Positions 36,123-45,305 of a stretch of 64,000 bases of DNA are shown here, piece by piece. The stretch comes from Streptomyces laurentii (lineage in GTDB: Bacteria > Actinomycetota > Actinomycetes > Streptomycetales > Streptomycetaceae), in NCBI GenBank assembly GCA_002355495.1, contig AP017424.1:6451501-6515500 (forward strand). The letters run 5' to 3'. The stretch's first letter is position 1; each line of letters starts with the position of its first letter. Under the pieces are notes generated by a model. It saw only the letters and a list, made by a program, of their open reading frames with translations, did not search any database and was not told where the DNA came from. Made by a program: the position numbers and the translations under genes.

Positions 36123-37574
36123 GTGGCCGCCAACGCCCAGGTTCGCAACGCACCCGACACAGGCTCCGCCCCCGAGGGCGACCGGACCAAGCATCCGGTC
36201 GACGAGACCCTGCCCCCCGTGAAGATGCTCACCAGCGGCCTGCAGCACGTGGCCGCCATGTACGCGGGAGTCGTCGCCCCGCCGCTGATCGTCGGGGCGG
36301 CCGTCGGCCTCTCCGCCACCGAACTGACCTTCCTCACCGGCGCCAGCCTCTTCACCGCCGGACTCGCCACCTTCCTCCAGACCCTCGGCGTCTGGAAGAT
36401 CGGCGCACGGTTGCCGTTCGTCAACGGCGTCACCTTCGCCGGCGTCGCCCCGATGCTCGCCATCGTCGACACCACGAAGGACAAGGCCGACGCCCTCCCC
36501 GTGATCTTCGGCGCGATCATCGTCGCCGGACTCCTCGGCTTCCTCGCCGCGCCCTGGTTCTCCCGGCTGGTGCGGTTCTTCCCGCCGGTCGTCACCGGCA
36601 CCGTCATCACCCTCATCGGCATCTCGCTGCTCCCGGTCGCCTTCGGCTGGGCGCAAGGTCCCGACCCGAAGGCCGCGGACTACGGTTCGACCACCTATCT
36701 GTCGCTCGCGGGCATCACCCTCGTGGTCGTCCTGCTGCTGCGCCGCTTCACCCGGGGCTTCCTCAAGCAGATCGCCGTCCTGGTCGGCCTGGTCCTCGGC
36801 ACGCTGATCGCCATCCCGTTCGGCGTGACCGACTTCGGCCCGGTGAGAGACGCCGGCCTGGTGGGCTTCCCGAACCCCTTCCACTTCGGCGCCCCGCAGT
36901 TCGCCGTCGCCGCGATCGTCTCCATGTGCGTGGTCATGCTGGTCTCGATGACCGAGTCGACCGCCGACATGCTGGCCCTCGGCGAGATCGTCGACCGGCC
37001 CGCCGACGAGAAGACCATCGCGGCGGGACTGCGCGCCGACACCCTCGGCTCCGCGCTCAGCCCGCTGTTCAACGGCTTCATGTGCAGCGCCTTCGCCCAG
37101 AACATCGGTCTGGTCGCGATGACCCGCATCCGCAGCCGTTTCGTGGTGGCCTGCGGCGGCGGCTTCCTGGTCCTCATGGGCCTCTCGCCGGTGGCCGCCT
37201 CGCTGATCTCGGTCGTCCCGCGGCCGGTGCTCGGCGGCGCGGGCGTCGTCCTCTTCGGCTCGGTCGCCGCCAGCGGTATCCAGACCCTGGTCAAGGCCGG
37301 TCTGGAGAAGGACAACAACGTGCTGATCGTCGCGGTCTCGCTGGCCGTCGGCATCATCCCGATCACCAAGCCGGACTTCTACCACGCCTTCCCGGAGACG
37401 GCGCAGATCATCCTGGACTCCGGCATCTCCACCGGCTGTGTCGCCGCCGTCGCGCTCAACCTGGTGTTCAACCACATCGGCAAGCACCGGAACGACGACA
37501 CGGTCACGGCACCGATGGAGCCGGCCGAGGAGATATCCGAGACCCGGGAGGCGAAGGCGGCCCACGCCCACTGA
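36123..37574 (+). CDS. NCS2 family nucleobase permease (second copy)
   Basis: 483 residues from GTG 36123, with GGAGG 8 nt upstream. Same family hallmarks as its neighbour: HPVDETLPP, GLQHVAAMYAGVVAPPLIVG, QNIGLVAMTRIRSRFV and MTESTADMLALGEIVDRP. The central membrane core aligns closely with the permease at 32908, suggesting old tandem duplication around the deaminase gene and probably different purine specificity. The hydrophilic C-terminal tail (EEISETREAKAAHAH) is cytoplasmic. Confidence 0.93.
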   Translation: MAANAQVRNAPDTGSAPEGDRTKHPVDETLPPVKMLTSGLQHVAAMYAGVVAPPLIVGAAVGLSATELTFLTGASLFTAGLATFLQTLGVWKIGARLPFVNGVTFAGVAPMLAIVDTTKDKADALPVIFGAIIVAGLLGFLAAPWFSRLVRFFPPVVTGTVITLIGISLLPVAFGWAQGPDPKAADYGSTTYLSLAGITLVVVLLLRRFTRGFLKQIAVLVGLVLGTLIAIPFGVTDFGPVRDAGLVGFPNPFHFGAPQFAVAAIVSMCVVMLVSMTESTADMLALGEIVDRPADEKTIAAGLRADTLGSALSPLFNGFMCSAFAQNIGLVAMTRIRSRFVVACGGGFLVLMGLSPVAASLISVVPRPVLGGAGVVLFGSVAASGIQTLVKAGLEKDNNVLIVAVSLAVGIIPITKPDFYHAFPETAQIILDSGISTGCVAAVALNLVFNHIGKHRNDDTVTAPMEPAEEISETREAKAAHAH

Positions 37575-37668
37575 GCCACCCGGCCGCCCCTTGGCCCCGG
37601 GCTCCGCGCACCACGCGGGATCCGGGGCCGGGGGCCAGGCGCCGTACGCCCCCGGCAACGCGAGGGCC

Positions 37669-37733
37669 ATGACGGTCACGACGGTCACGACGGCCATGAC
37701 GGCCATGACGGCCATGACGGCCATGACGGTCGT
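37669..37733. repeat. Tandem 9-bp repeat (ACGGYCAYG)x7
   Basis: Seven units alternating between ACGGTCACG and ACGGCCATG, in the convergent gap between the second NCS2 permease and the gene at 37829. Simple tandem array. Confidence 0.85.
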
Positions 37734-37828
37734 GAGCCGTGCGAGCCGGGCGCTGACCTGCCCGACCCTCGCCCCTGCCGGCTTGGGCTCGGCGGCCCAC
37801 CGCTCCCGCGGCCACCCGTGACGGCGGC

Positions 37829-38413
37829 TCACCGTACGTCCCCCATCCGGCGCCGGCACTCCTGGGCCAGATGCGGATACGCCGCGGCGATCGCCTCGTA
37901 CACCCGGCGCCGCAGCAGCTGTTCGGCCTCGGTACGGCCGGTGTCGCCGTACAGTCCGTCGAGCAGACTGTCGTACCGCGTCAGCGCGTACCGCAGGTAG
38001 CCGACCTGCCAGCGGGCCATCGCACCCGCGGTCACCCCGCCCGGCCCGCCCGGTCCGTGCGGCTCCAGCAGATGCCGGTGCCGGACCGCGCGCCGCGCCA
38101 GCTCGGTGGCCGGGATCCGCGGCACGTCGATCGGCGCCGCGCCGATCGACGCGAGCACGGCCCTGCGCCGGCGCTCGGCCGCGGCCAGCGAGGCGGCCCA
38201 GCCGCGGTCCGCCGCGGCCGACGAGGCGAACTCCGGAGTGCGCTCCACGGCCTCGACCCGCGCGAGGAGATACAGCCGCACCGGGGCGAGCGACCAGCGC
38301 CGCGGATCCCGGCCCTGCACATCGGCCTGCCCGAGCAGCGCGGCGATCATCGCGTCGCTCCAGCCGCGGTCGCGCAGCCCGGCCAGGGACACATACGTCG
38401 TACGTTCCGTCAC
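37829..38413 (-). CDS. Hypothetical protein with N-terminal winged-helix-like module
   Basis: 194 residues from GTG 38413; GGGGGAAT precedes it. The start, VSLAGLRDRGWSDAMIAALLGQADVQ...LAPVRLYLLARVEAVE, follows a short module recurrent in actinobacterial proteins of unknown role (LRxRGWTxAxIxxLLGxPD...PMRLYxxxRVExxE). The rest is helical, Arg-rich and ends CRRRMGDVR. I cannot assign a function. It is read away from the beta-family gene at 38638. Confidence 0.65.
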   Translation of the reverse strand: MTERTTYVSLAGLRDRGWSDAMIAALLGQADVQGRDPRRWSLAPVRLYLLARVEAVERTPEFASSAAADRGWAASLAAAERRRRAVLASIGAAPIDVPRIPATELARRAVRHRHLLEPHGPGGPGGVTAGAMARWQVGYLRYALTRYDSLLDGLYGDTGRTEAEQLLRRRVYEAIAAAYPHLAQECRRRMGDVR

Positions 38414-38637
38414 GATTCCCCCGATCTCGATTACGGAGAGTGATGGATCCAGTGAAGCGCACCCCACTGACAACGCACCCGCCACCGGCGTTCCCGGGTC
38501 CCCGGCCGCCCCGCACAGCTCGGCCCGCTGCTCCCGCGACCCCGCCCGAGCATGGCCGAAACGGCACCCTTTCCCGACCCGGCCTCCCGGCCTCACCCTG
38601 CTGAACAGGGCACCTGCCGAGGGCGCTGGGGGAGCCG

Positions 38638-39789
38638 ATGGCCGAGCCGACGTACCAGCCGACGCACCAGCCGACGTACATACCCGTACTGCCCACTCGG
38701 AAAAGCGCACTGACGGCGTACCGGGAACTCGCGACGACCGCCCGCGCGGCCGTCGCGCCCCTGTGGACCGTCCCGCCGCCCGACCCGGCGGGGCCGCGCG
38801 TCCCGCTGCGCGGGCTCCTCGCCGAACTCGCCCGCACCCAGGGCACCGGACCGGCCTGGGCGGACACCGGCTGCCGCGAGACCGACCGCGCCGCGGCACG
38901 GGTCGCGGCCGCGCTGCGCGACATCCTGCCGGGGACCTCGCTGCGCCCCGTCACCGGCGTGGAGCGGCCCGGCTGGCAGCAGACGGCCTGCGTCGAGGCC
39001 GCCCGGGCGTGCGGCGGCGGACGGGGGATGGGGATACGGGTCGTCCCGGAGCCGCCCGGGGACACCCGGCTCGCCGCCCGCCTGCACGGCCTGCTGGAAC
39101 GGATCGCGCGCGGGGAACGGGTCACGGGGGACCGCCTTCCGCTCGACCTGCTGCTCGACCTCGGCGCCGTCCAGGACGACGGCGAGCTCGCCTTCGCCGA
39201 GAAGCGGGCGCTGCACGCCCTCGCCCGGCTCGGCCCGCTCCACCCCTGGCGGACCGTGACCGTCCTGGCCGGCGCCTGCCCCGGAACGGAGGGTGCGGTG
39301 GAGGGCTACGGGGCACCCTTCGCCGACGCCGAGCGGTACGACTGGGACCTGTGGCACGCGGTCGCCCCCACGGCCGACGGGCGCCGCCTGCCCCTCGTGT
39401 ACGGCGACTACGCCGCCGCCCACCCCCGCGGCCTCCGGCAGCCGCGCGTCATCCCCGACGGCCCGCCCTGGGGCCTGCTCCGGCTCACCGGCGAGCGGGC
39501 CTTCCTGCTCGGCCGCGTGCCGACGCGCGGGGCGGACCATGCCGCGGCCGTACGGGCCATGGCCAGGGAACTCGTCGAGACCGAGGACTTCGACGCGGCC
39601 CCCGACAGCGAGCCGAAGCGCTGGCTGCGGGCCTGCGCCGAGGGGCGGGGGCCGGAGGGCGCGGGCAATCCGGAGGTGTGGGCCCGTACCGCCCACGGCC
39701 AGCACCTCGCCTATGTCGTCCGCCAGCTGCGCCGCCGGCCGCCCCTCGATCCGCTCCATCCCGTCGATTCGGCCGGGTGGCCCGTATGA
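38638..39789 (+). CDS. Beta-family protein (T4 beta-protein-like, Pfam Beta_protein)
   Basis: 383 residues from ATG 38638. The opening YIPVLPTRKSALTAYRELATTARAAVAPLWTVPPPD fits the family pattern YxPxLxxKxxExxAL...ITPLxExPP, and later LLLDLGAVQDD, WRTVTVLAGACPG, LVYGDYAAAHPRG and PPWGLLRLTGERAFL follow the expected blocks. The family is a TIM-barrel-like protein of unknown biochemistry found in phages and accessory islands. It lies in the atypical patch 37829-43416 and could belong to a mobile or defence-type locus, but that is only suggested by context. Confidence 0.65.
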   Translation: MAEPTYQPTHQPTYIPVLPTRKSALTAYRELATTARAAVAPLWTVPPPDPAGPRVPLRGLLAELARTQGTGPAWADTGCRETDRAAARVAAALRDILPGTSLRPVTGVERPGWQQTACVEAARACGGGRGMGIRVVPEPPGDTRLAARLHGLLERIARGERVTGDRLPLDLLLDLGAVQDDGELAFAEKRALHALARLGPLHPWRTVTVLAGACPGTEGAVEGYGAPFADAERYDWDLWHAVAPTADGRRLPLVYGDYAAAHPRGLRQPRVIPDGPPWGLLRLTGERAFLLGRVPTRGADHAAAVRAMARELVETEDFDAAPDSEPKRWLRACAEGRGPEGAGNPEVWARTAHGQHLAYVVRQLRRRPPLDPLHPVDSAGWPV

Positions 39790-39855
39790 CCCGCCCGGCC
39801 GCACCGCCCGCCGTCCGCGCCGCGCGCCGCTCCGCCCCGAATTACGCTGGGAAGC

Positions 39856-41717
39856 GTGGCCGAGATCGTGCTCACCAACACCGGTCGTGACGCGTTCCTG
39901 AAGGCGAGCCCGGAGTTCCGGGGGCCGGGAGCGGTCAGGGCCGTGGACGCCGTGCTCGGACTGCTCGCGCTGCGCGGAGCGGACCGGGCGAGCGGGGTGC
40001 CGGAGCCGACACCCGAACTGGTGCGGCTGGTGCTCGTGGAGGACCTGCCCGCGTTCGTGTGGGCGGAGCCGGCGGAACGGGCCGCCTATCCGGCGGTGGT
40101 GCGGGCGCTGGCCGGGCGTTTCGACGGCGACCGGCGGGCCCGGGTCGAGGCGGCCGTCGGGCGGACCGCGGCGGACTTCGAGCGGGCCATGGCGGATCCC
40201 GGCAACCTGACCTGGCCGCGCTGGTACGCGCGGCTGCTGCGGGCCGACGGCACCGACCCGGACGACCCCGGAGCCGTACGGGCGTGGCTGGCCCGGCTCG
40301 ACCGGCCGCCGGTGCCCGACGGGCTGCGGCGGGCCGACCTCGTGGGGCGGACCGCCGTCGCCGACGTCGTCCTCGCCGAGGTGCTGACCCGGGCGTACGT
40401 CCGGGACGCCGAGCACGCCCCGGCCGCCGGGCCGCTCCTCGCCGACCACGACGTGGCGCAGGGCATCGGGACGGTCGCCCACGCGCTCCTCGGGCGGTGG
40501 ACGGCGGCCGGGCTGCCCGACGGGCTCGCGGGGGAGTACGCGCACCTCGCGCCCGGACCGGACGACCTCCCGCATCTCGACCTCGCCGACGCGCTGCTCG
40601 GCGAACACCTGGACTACTACGGGGACGCCGCCGTGCCGCTCCCGCCGCCCGCGCTCGGACTCATGGAGTCGGACCCGGAGGCGGCGGCCGCGGAGGGGGT
40701 GGGGTCGGACCCGGACGCGGGCGGGGAAGCGGACGTGGAACGGAACGCCGATCTGCTCGCCGCCGCCGTCGACGCCCTCACCGGGGCGGACGCCACCCCG
40801 GACACCGTGCCGTACGGGAGTGAGGCCGCCCACTTGCTCTACACGCTCTACCAGCGCGGCTGTTCCGCCGAGTCGGTGGCCCGCCGCGCCGCCGAGTTCG
40901 AGGACTGGACGGTCGACCCCGCCCTGGAGGACGCGCCGGTGCGCGTCCCGCTGCCCGCCTCACCCGCGTACACCACCCCCACCGCGGGCGAACTCGCCCG
41001 CCTGCTCGGTGCGCCCGGCGTCAACGCCACCGACCGCGCCCGGCTCGACGCGCCGGCCCACGCGCTCGCCGCGGTCGTCGACCGGCTCGCCGCGACCGGT
41101 CTCGTCTTCCGGCGGGGCGACGCCTTCGGGCTCACCCCGCGCGGCTGCGCCGTGGTCCGCTACCTGCTCGCGGTCCGCGGCGTGGTGGTGCCCGGCGCCG
41201 GGGAGACGGACGGCTGGGACGCGGCCCCCTGGCGGCCGCGGCCGCGGGCTGGCCGCGGGCCGCCGCCCGGCGGGTCCTCACCGACTGGCTGCGCGCCCAC
41301 GGCGACGGCGACGTGGCCTGGTCCGCGCTGCTCGGCGCCGTCGGCTCTGTCAACCGCGGCACCTCCGACGCCGCCGCCACCCGCACGCTGCTCGACGTCC
41401 TCGACCTGTCCGACGCCCCCGCCGGGGTACTGCGCGGCGTTCTCGCCCACCCCGTCACCGGCGCCCGGGCGGAGGAGACGCTGCGCGAGCGCGGCGAGCC
41501 CGTGGCCCCGGGCGAGGTGCCGGCCGCGGCCCGGGCCCTGCGGGTCCTCGACACGCTGCCCGGCAAGAAGGGGCCGCTGGAGTCCCGCCGTACCGCCTTC
41601 GACGCGGCGGCCGCGGCCTGGCCCGGCGGGGCCGCGGCCCTCGTCGCCGCCATGCACGCCGCCGACCCGCACGAGACCGCGCGTGTCCTCACCCCGCTCG
41701 GCGTCAGCGTGCCCTGA
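39856..41717 (+). CDS. Large hypothetical protein with an apparent frameshift
   Basis: Starts GTG 39856 (MAEIVLTNTGRDAFLKASPE). In-frame reading collapses to Pro/Arg/Gly after GWDAAP. In the third frame downstream, coding character returns as ...LTDWLRAHGDGDVAWSALLGAVGS...LTPLGVSVP to the stop at 41715. Adding one C to the C-run at 41225-41229 would give an unbroken protein of about 620 residues. So this is either a sequencing indel or a real frameshift. The protein is helical and Ala/Leu/Asp-rich, with no catalytic motif or membrane segment; a winged-helix-like stretch (LAAVVDRLAATGLVFRRGDAFGLT) may bind nucleic acid. I do not recognise the family. Confidence 0.65.
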
Positions 41718-41756
41718 GCCCCAGGGATCCCGCCCGCGCACGGCCCAGCGAAGGAG

Positions 41757-41816
41757 GTGCGGGAATCACCGGCGCCCGCCTCGCCGTGGACGGCGGCGCG
41801 GCCGCGGCCCTGCTGC
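41757..41816 (+). pseudogene. Relic of a short-chain dehydrogenase C-terminus
   Basis: One forward frame reads GAGITGARLAVDGGAAAALL, the typical SDR ending (xYITGAxLxVDGG). Only about 20 residues remain, with no Rossmann fold or YxxxK upstream. It is taken as debris of a deletion junction. Confidence 0.5.
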
Positions 41817-41908
41817 CGTCTGGCGCCCTCCAGCCGACTCCGTGTGCCCGCTTTCCGGCATGCCGTCAGAACGGGTGTGTGGATTCCCGGGGGGACGGAC
41901 CGCGCAGG

Positions 41909-42238
41909 GGTGTCGGTCCGTCCGCTCTCGTCCGGAAGGGTCAGCCGGTCCCAGTACTGCGGCACCAGCACCGCGCCGCAGGACACCACGGCGAACCCCT
42001 CCAACTCGGAGTGCGTGGACAGCGCGCGACGGCAGACCGCGAGGGCGCCGCGTTCCGCGACGGCGAGGGAAGGCGCGGTGAGATAGAGGCCCACGACCGG
42101 GCCGCCGGCGGCGTCGGAGTGGACGCTGACGTGCTCCAGCCCTTCGCCTTCGCGGCCGCAGCACATGAACAGGGGTACCCTCTCGGCGGACGGCTCTGCC
42201 CCGTCAGGGGCTCGGAGTCGGGCGTGCACGAGATACAT
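41909..42238 (-). pseudogene. Small conserved hypothetical protein lacking its own stop codon
   Basis: ATG 42238 (AAGGA 8 nt upstream) opens MYLVHARLRAPDGAEPSAERVP...LEHVSVHSDAAGGPVVGLYLTAPSLAVAERGALAVCRRALS...SCGAVLVPQYWDRLTLPDES. That block of about 105 residues looks like a complete small cytoplasmic protein. The frame then stays open to 41132, antisense into the gene at 39856, with low-quality composition. The natural 3' end seems lost at a junction. Function unknown. If the stop is real, the product would be 368 residues. Confidence 0.5.
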
Positions 42239-42335
42239 GGGCTCCATCCTTGCCGCCCCTTCCCCCGCAGCCCAGGGCCGTGCGAAGGACGGTTTAGGAC
42301 GCGGCAGGAAGTGACCACGTGACTCATGTGGAGAC

Positions 42336-43142
42336 GTGTGGTTTCCTACCCGGGCACATGTCTTAGTACCGGGGGAGTTCTCGACCCCGGACGAACAGAC
42401 ACGACTGCTCGCCGCCGGAATCCGTGCCTCGGCCACTCCTCGGCGCAGCGACCGGCTGTTACCCGGCGCCCCCGCCAGTACCACGCCCCACGGGGCGATC
42501 GACGTGCAGAACGGCGCCGCCGGTGTCCTGTACGCGCTGCACGCCACCGGCCAGTCCGTCGACGACGAGTGGATCAAGTGGCTGGAGAAGGCCTCGGTAC
42601 GCCGGGCCGCCACCGCGCCGCTGGGGCTGTTCGACGGGCTGCACGGCATCGCGACGGTGCTGGATCTGCTCGGCCGCCGCGACGAGGCGACCGACTTGCT
42701 CGACCGCTTCGGCACCCGCGAACTGCCCTCGGGGCTCGATCTGTTCACGGGCCTGCCCGGCATCGGCATCTCTCTGCTGGGGTTCCACCTCCGCACGGGT
42801 GACGCCGGCTATCTGCGCCGGGCCGAGCACGTGGCCGTACGGGTTGCCGACGCGCTGGCCGAGCATCCCCGCGAGAGCGCCGACCTGACCAGGGGCGTGG
42901 GTGGAGCGGCGCTCCCGCTGGCACGCATGTACCAGCACACCGCGGAGGACACCTACCTGGAGCAGGCCAGGCGGGCGCTCGTCGCCGGCAGGAAGCGGTC
43001 CGCGTCAGCTTGGACAGTACGCTCATCGGAGACGGGTGCAGCTCCGTTGGAGGGACTGGCTGAGCTGGAGCTTTGGCAGGACGATCACGCGAGGCGCGGC
43101 TGCCCGTCGGTCGAATGCCGCAGGTGGCTCCACCAGCCGTAA
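42336..43142 (+). pseudogene. Truncated lanthionine-synthetase cyclase domain (LanKC/LanL type)
   Basis: The open frame 42336-43142 carries LanC-like repeats: DVQNGAAGVLYALHATGQ, APLGLFDGLHGIATVLDLLG, GLDLFTGLPGIGISLLGFHL, RGVGGAALPLARMYQHTAED. In intact class III enzymes these follow a lyase and a kinase domain of about 600 residues and continue for more repeats; here both the N-terminal domains and the last part of the cyclase are missing, and the frame decays after LELWQDD. No start codon with a ribosome site and no lanthipeptide precursor were found. It contains a rare TTA codon near 42459. Relic of a lost lanthipeptide cluster. Confidence 0.7.
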
Positions 43143-43416
43143 CCAAGAGCGGCTGGACGATCGCCACTTGGGCCGACTGGCTCAGGCACGTGCCGTCCTC
43201 ACGCGCGACGCGCCGGCCGATGACGACGACGGTCGACTGGCCGCCTACCCGGCCGCCCCGGACGTCGACCGCGCTCGCACCGTCTGGCGGGCCGAGGTCA
43301 AGACACCGCTCGGCTCCTGACCCCGGCCGGTGCCTCCGCCGCGCGGCGTGGTGACGTGACGAGGCATCGCGTGTCTCGGCGTCAGAATGCCCTGAGCCGC
43401 GCCGCCTTCACCACGG
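43143..43416. other. Non-coding debris between lanthionine-synthetase relic and nitroreductase
   Basis: A forward frame ends ...ARTVWRAEVKTPLGS at 43320 with moderate coding character, but it has no start, no ribosome site and no recognisable family. Treated as gene remnant or chance. Confidence 0.4.
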
Positions 43417-44109
43417 TCAGAGGCGCACCATCACCTGCTCCAGGGGCTTGCGGCGGAGGTCGGGGACGCGGGCGTCCTCGGCCGGGTAGCCGACGGGGAT
43501 GACGTAGGCGGCCCGCTCCTCCGGCGGGCGGTCGCAGACCTCGTTCAGGAAGCGCATCGGGCTCGGGGTGTGGGTGAGGGTCGCCAGACCGGCCTGGTGG
43601 AGCGTGGCCAGGAGCAGGCCGACAGCGATGCCGACCGATTCCTTGGTGTAGTAAGGGCGCGGTGTGTCCGGCCCCTTGTGGACCTCGAAGACCACGATCA
43701 CCGCGGGCGCGGTCTCCAGGAACGGCTTGCTCCAGTCGGTGCCCAGCGGTGCCAGGGCCTCCAGCCACTCGGCCGAGGCGCGCCGGCCGTAGAACTCCCG
43801 TTCCTCCGTCTCGGCGGCCTCGCGCAGGCGCCGCTTGCGCTCGGGGTCGGTGAGGACGACGAAACGCCACGGCTGGACGTGCGCCCCGCTCGGCGCGGTG
43901 GCGGCGGTACGGATCGCCCACTCCACCACGCCCTCGGGCAGCGGGCGGTCGCTGAAGTCGCGCACGGTACGCCGGCGGGCCATCACCTCGTGGAAGGCGC
44001 GGGCCCGTTCCTCGGCCTCCCCGGCCGGGACGGCCAGCGGCCGGTGCGGGACGGTGGGGTACGCGGTGCCGACGGCCGGTGCGCCGTTCGGCTCATTGGT
44101 CTGGTCCAT
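43417..44109 (-). CDS. Nitroreductase family flavoprotein
   Basis: 230 residues from ATG 44109 (MDQTNEPNGAPAVG). FMN-binding RRRTVRDFSDRPLPEGVVEWAI and TAATAPSGAHVQPWRFVVLTDP, then GIAVGLLLATLHQAGLATLTHTPSP and PVGYPAED, mark the nitroreductase/BluB-like fold. It reduces nitro or quinone-like compounds, or acts as a dehalogenase-like enzyme, using NAD(P)H; the substrate is unknown. It lies 105 bp downstream of the ECF41 sigma gene on the same strand and may be its co-transcribed partner. Confidence 0.87.
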   Translation of the reverse strand: MDQTNEPNGAPAVGTAYPTVPHRPLAVPAGEAEERARAFHEVMARRRTVRDFSDRPLPEGVVEWAIRTAATAPSGAHVQPWRFVVLTDPERKRRLREAAETEEREFYGRRASAEWLEALAPLGTDWSKPFLETAPAVIVVFEVHKGPDTPRPYYTKESVGIAVGLLLATLHQAGLATLTHTPSPMRFLNEVCDRPPEERAAYVIPVGYPAEDARVPDLRRKPLEQVMVRL

Positions 44110-44214
44110 GTGCGCAGCAGAGCACGCCGAGCGGCCCGCGGTAAACAGCGGATCCGGCACAACCGGAGGCGGCCGTCTCGGAGAGACGCCGTGGCGGCGG
44201 CCCCCGGGTGGCCG

Positions 44215-45198
44215 CTAACGCCCGGAATACAGCCCCCAGTTGTCCGCCGCCCGCGCCCACGGCCCCAGCTTCTCCGGGTTGCGGACCACCCAGATCCGGG
44301 TGATCCGCCCGTCGGAGACGTCGAACGCGGCCACGGTCGCGACGACTCCGTCGCGCCGGGCCACCAGGCCCGGTGTGCCGTTGACCGGCCGCTCCAGGAG
44401 CTCGAGCCCGGGAGCCTTGTCGGCGATGGCCACCATGTACTGGGCGATCCGCGCGCCCCCTTCGACCGGGCGCAGGACGGTGCCGACGAGACCGCCGCCG
44501 TCCGCGGTCATCACCGCGGCCGGGTCGAGGAGTCCGACGAGGGCGGGGATGTCCTTCGTCTCCCACGCCTCCTTCACGTGCCGTACGACGTCGGCCCGTT
44601 CGGCGGTCGCGCCCAGGGCGCCGGTCGCGGTCGCGGGGGCGGTGACGGCACCGGCCCGCCGCCGGGCGGAGGCGGCCAGCTGCTTGCAGGCCGCGGGGGT
44701 CCGGTCGAGAACGCCGGCGATCTCGGTGAACGGATAGCGGAAGACGTCGTGCAGGACGAACGCGACCCGTTCGGCGGGCGTCATCGACTCCAGGACGACG
44801 AGAAAGGCCATGCCCACCGACTCGTCGAGGACGATCAGGTCCGCCGGGTCCGCGGCGCCGGCCGGGCCGGCGCCGCTCGTGCGGCCGTCCTCGGTGTGGT
44901 CGGGGAGCGGTTCGGGCAGCCACGCGCCGACGTAGCGTTCCCGGCGGGCCCGCGCCGAACCCAGCAGGTCCAGGCAGATCCGCCCGGTCACCGTCGTCAG
45001 CCAGGCGCCGGGCGACCGGATCTCCTCCCGCCGCCCGTGCGGCAGTCCGTACCAGCGTGCGTACGCGTCCTGGACGGCGTCCTCGGCCTCGGTCACCGAG
45101 CCCAGCAAGCGGTAGGCCACGTTGACGAGTTGGTGCCGCTCGCCGGCGACCCCGCCCGCGCCGACGCCTCCGCCCGCGCCGGTGTGCCCGAATGCCAT
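44215..45198 (-). CDS. ECF41-type sigma factor (SigJ-like) with SnoaL-like C-terminal domain
   Basis: 327 residues from ATG 45198 (GGGGGCGGGG upstream). Sigma region 2: HQLVNVAYRLLGSVTEAEDAVQDAYARWYG; region 4: MTPAERVAFVLHDVFRYPFTEIAGVLDRTPAACKQLAASARRR. The C-terminal extension ends WVVRNPEKLGPWARAADNWG, carrying the NPDKL-type motif known to control ECF41 activity in place of an anti-sigma factor (established for ECF41). ECF41 genes usually sit with a CMD/oxidoreductase partner; here the neighbours are a nitroreductase and a divergent small membrane protein. A promoter-like TGTCACA-N17-CGTC lies upstream, suggesting autoregulation. Confidence 0.9.
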   Translation of the reverse strand: MAFGHTGAGGGVGAGGVAGERHQLVNVAYRLLGSVTEAEDAVQDAYARWYGLPHGRREEIRSPGAWLTTVTGRICLDLLGSARARRERYVGAWLPEPLPDHTEDGRTSGAGPAGAADPADLIVLDESVGMAFLVVLESMTPAERVAFVLHDVFRYPFTEIAGVLDRTPAACKQLAASARRRAGAVTAPATATGALGATAERADVVRHVKEAWETKDIPALVGLLDPAAVMTADGGGLVGTVLRPVEGGARIAQYMVAIADKAPGLELLERPVNGTPGLVARRDGVVATVAAFDVSDGRITRIWVVRNPEKLGPWARAADNWGLYSGR

Positions 45199-45277
45199 GC
45201 CCCGCCCCCGCCTTACCTTTTCCGGTCCCGCTTCGTCGGACGGGTGAGACCCTATCGATCCCCTGCCCGACGACGAT

Positions 45278-45305
45278 GACGCGGGCGGAAAAGAGGACTG
45301 TGACA
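45278..45305 (-). promoter_or_regulatory. Candidate ECF41-type promoter of the sigma gene
   Basis: Reverse strand TGTCACA (45305-45299), 17 bp, then CGTC (45281-45278), about 80 bp before the sigma-factor ATG. It resembles the bipartite TGTCACA/CGTC element reported for ECF41 sigma factors and overlaps the start codon of the divergent membrane gene. Confidence 0.55.

Noticed and set aside
34260..39125. 1621-codon open frame on the reverse strand
   Set aside because: It is antisense to 8-oxoguanine deaminase, an NCS2 permease and the beta-family gene, with Arg/Gly/Asp-rich shadow composition and no domain.
42336..43142. Functional lanthipeptide cluster
   Set aside because: Only a truncated cyclase domain; no kinase or lyase domains, precursor peptide or transporter.
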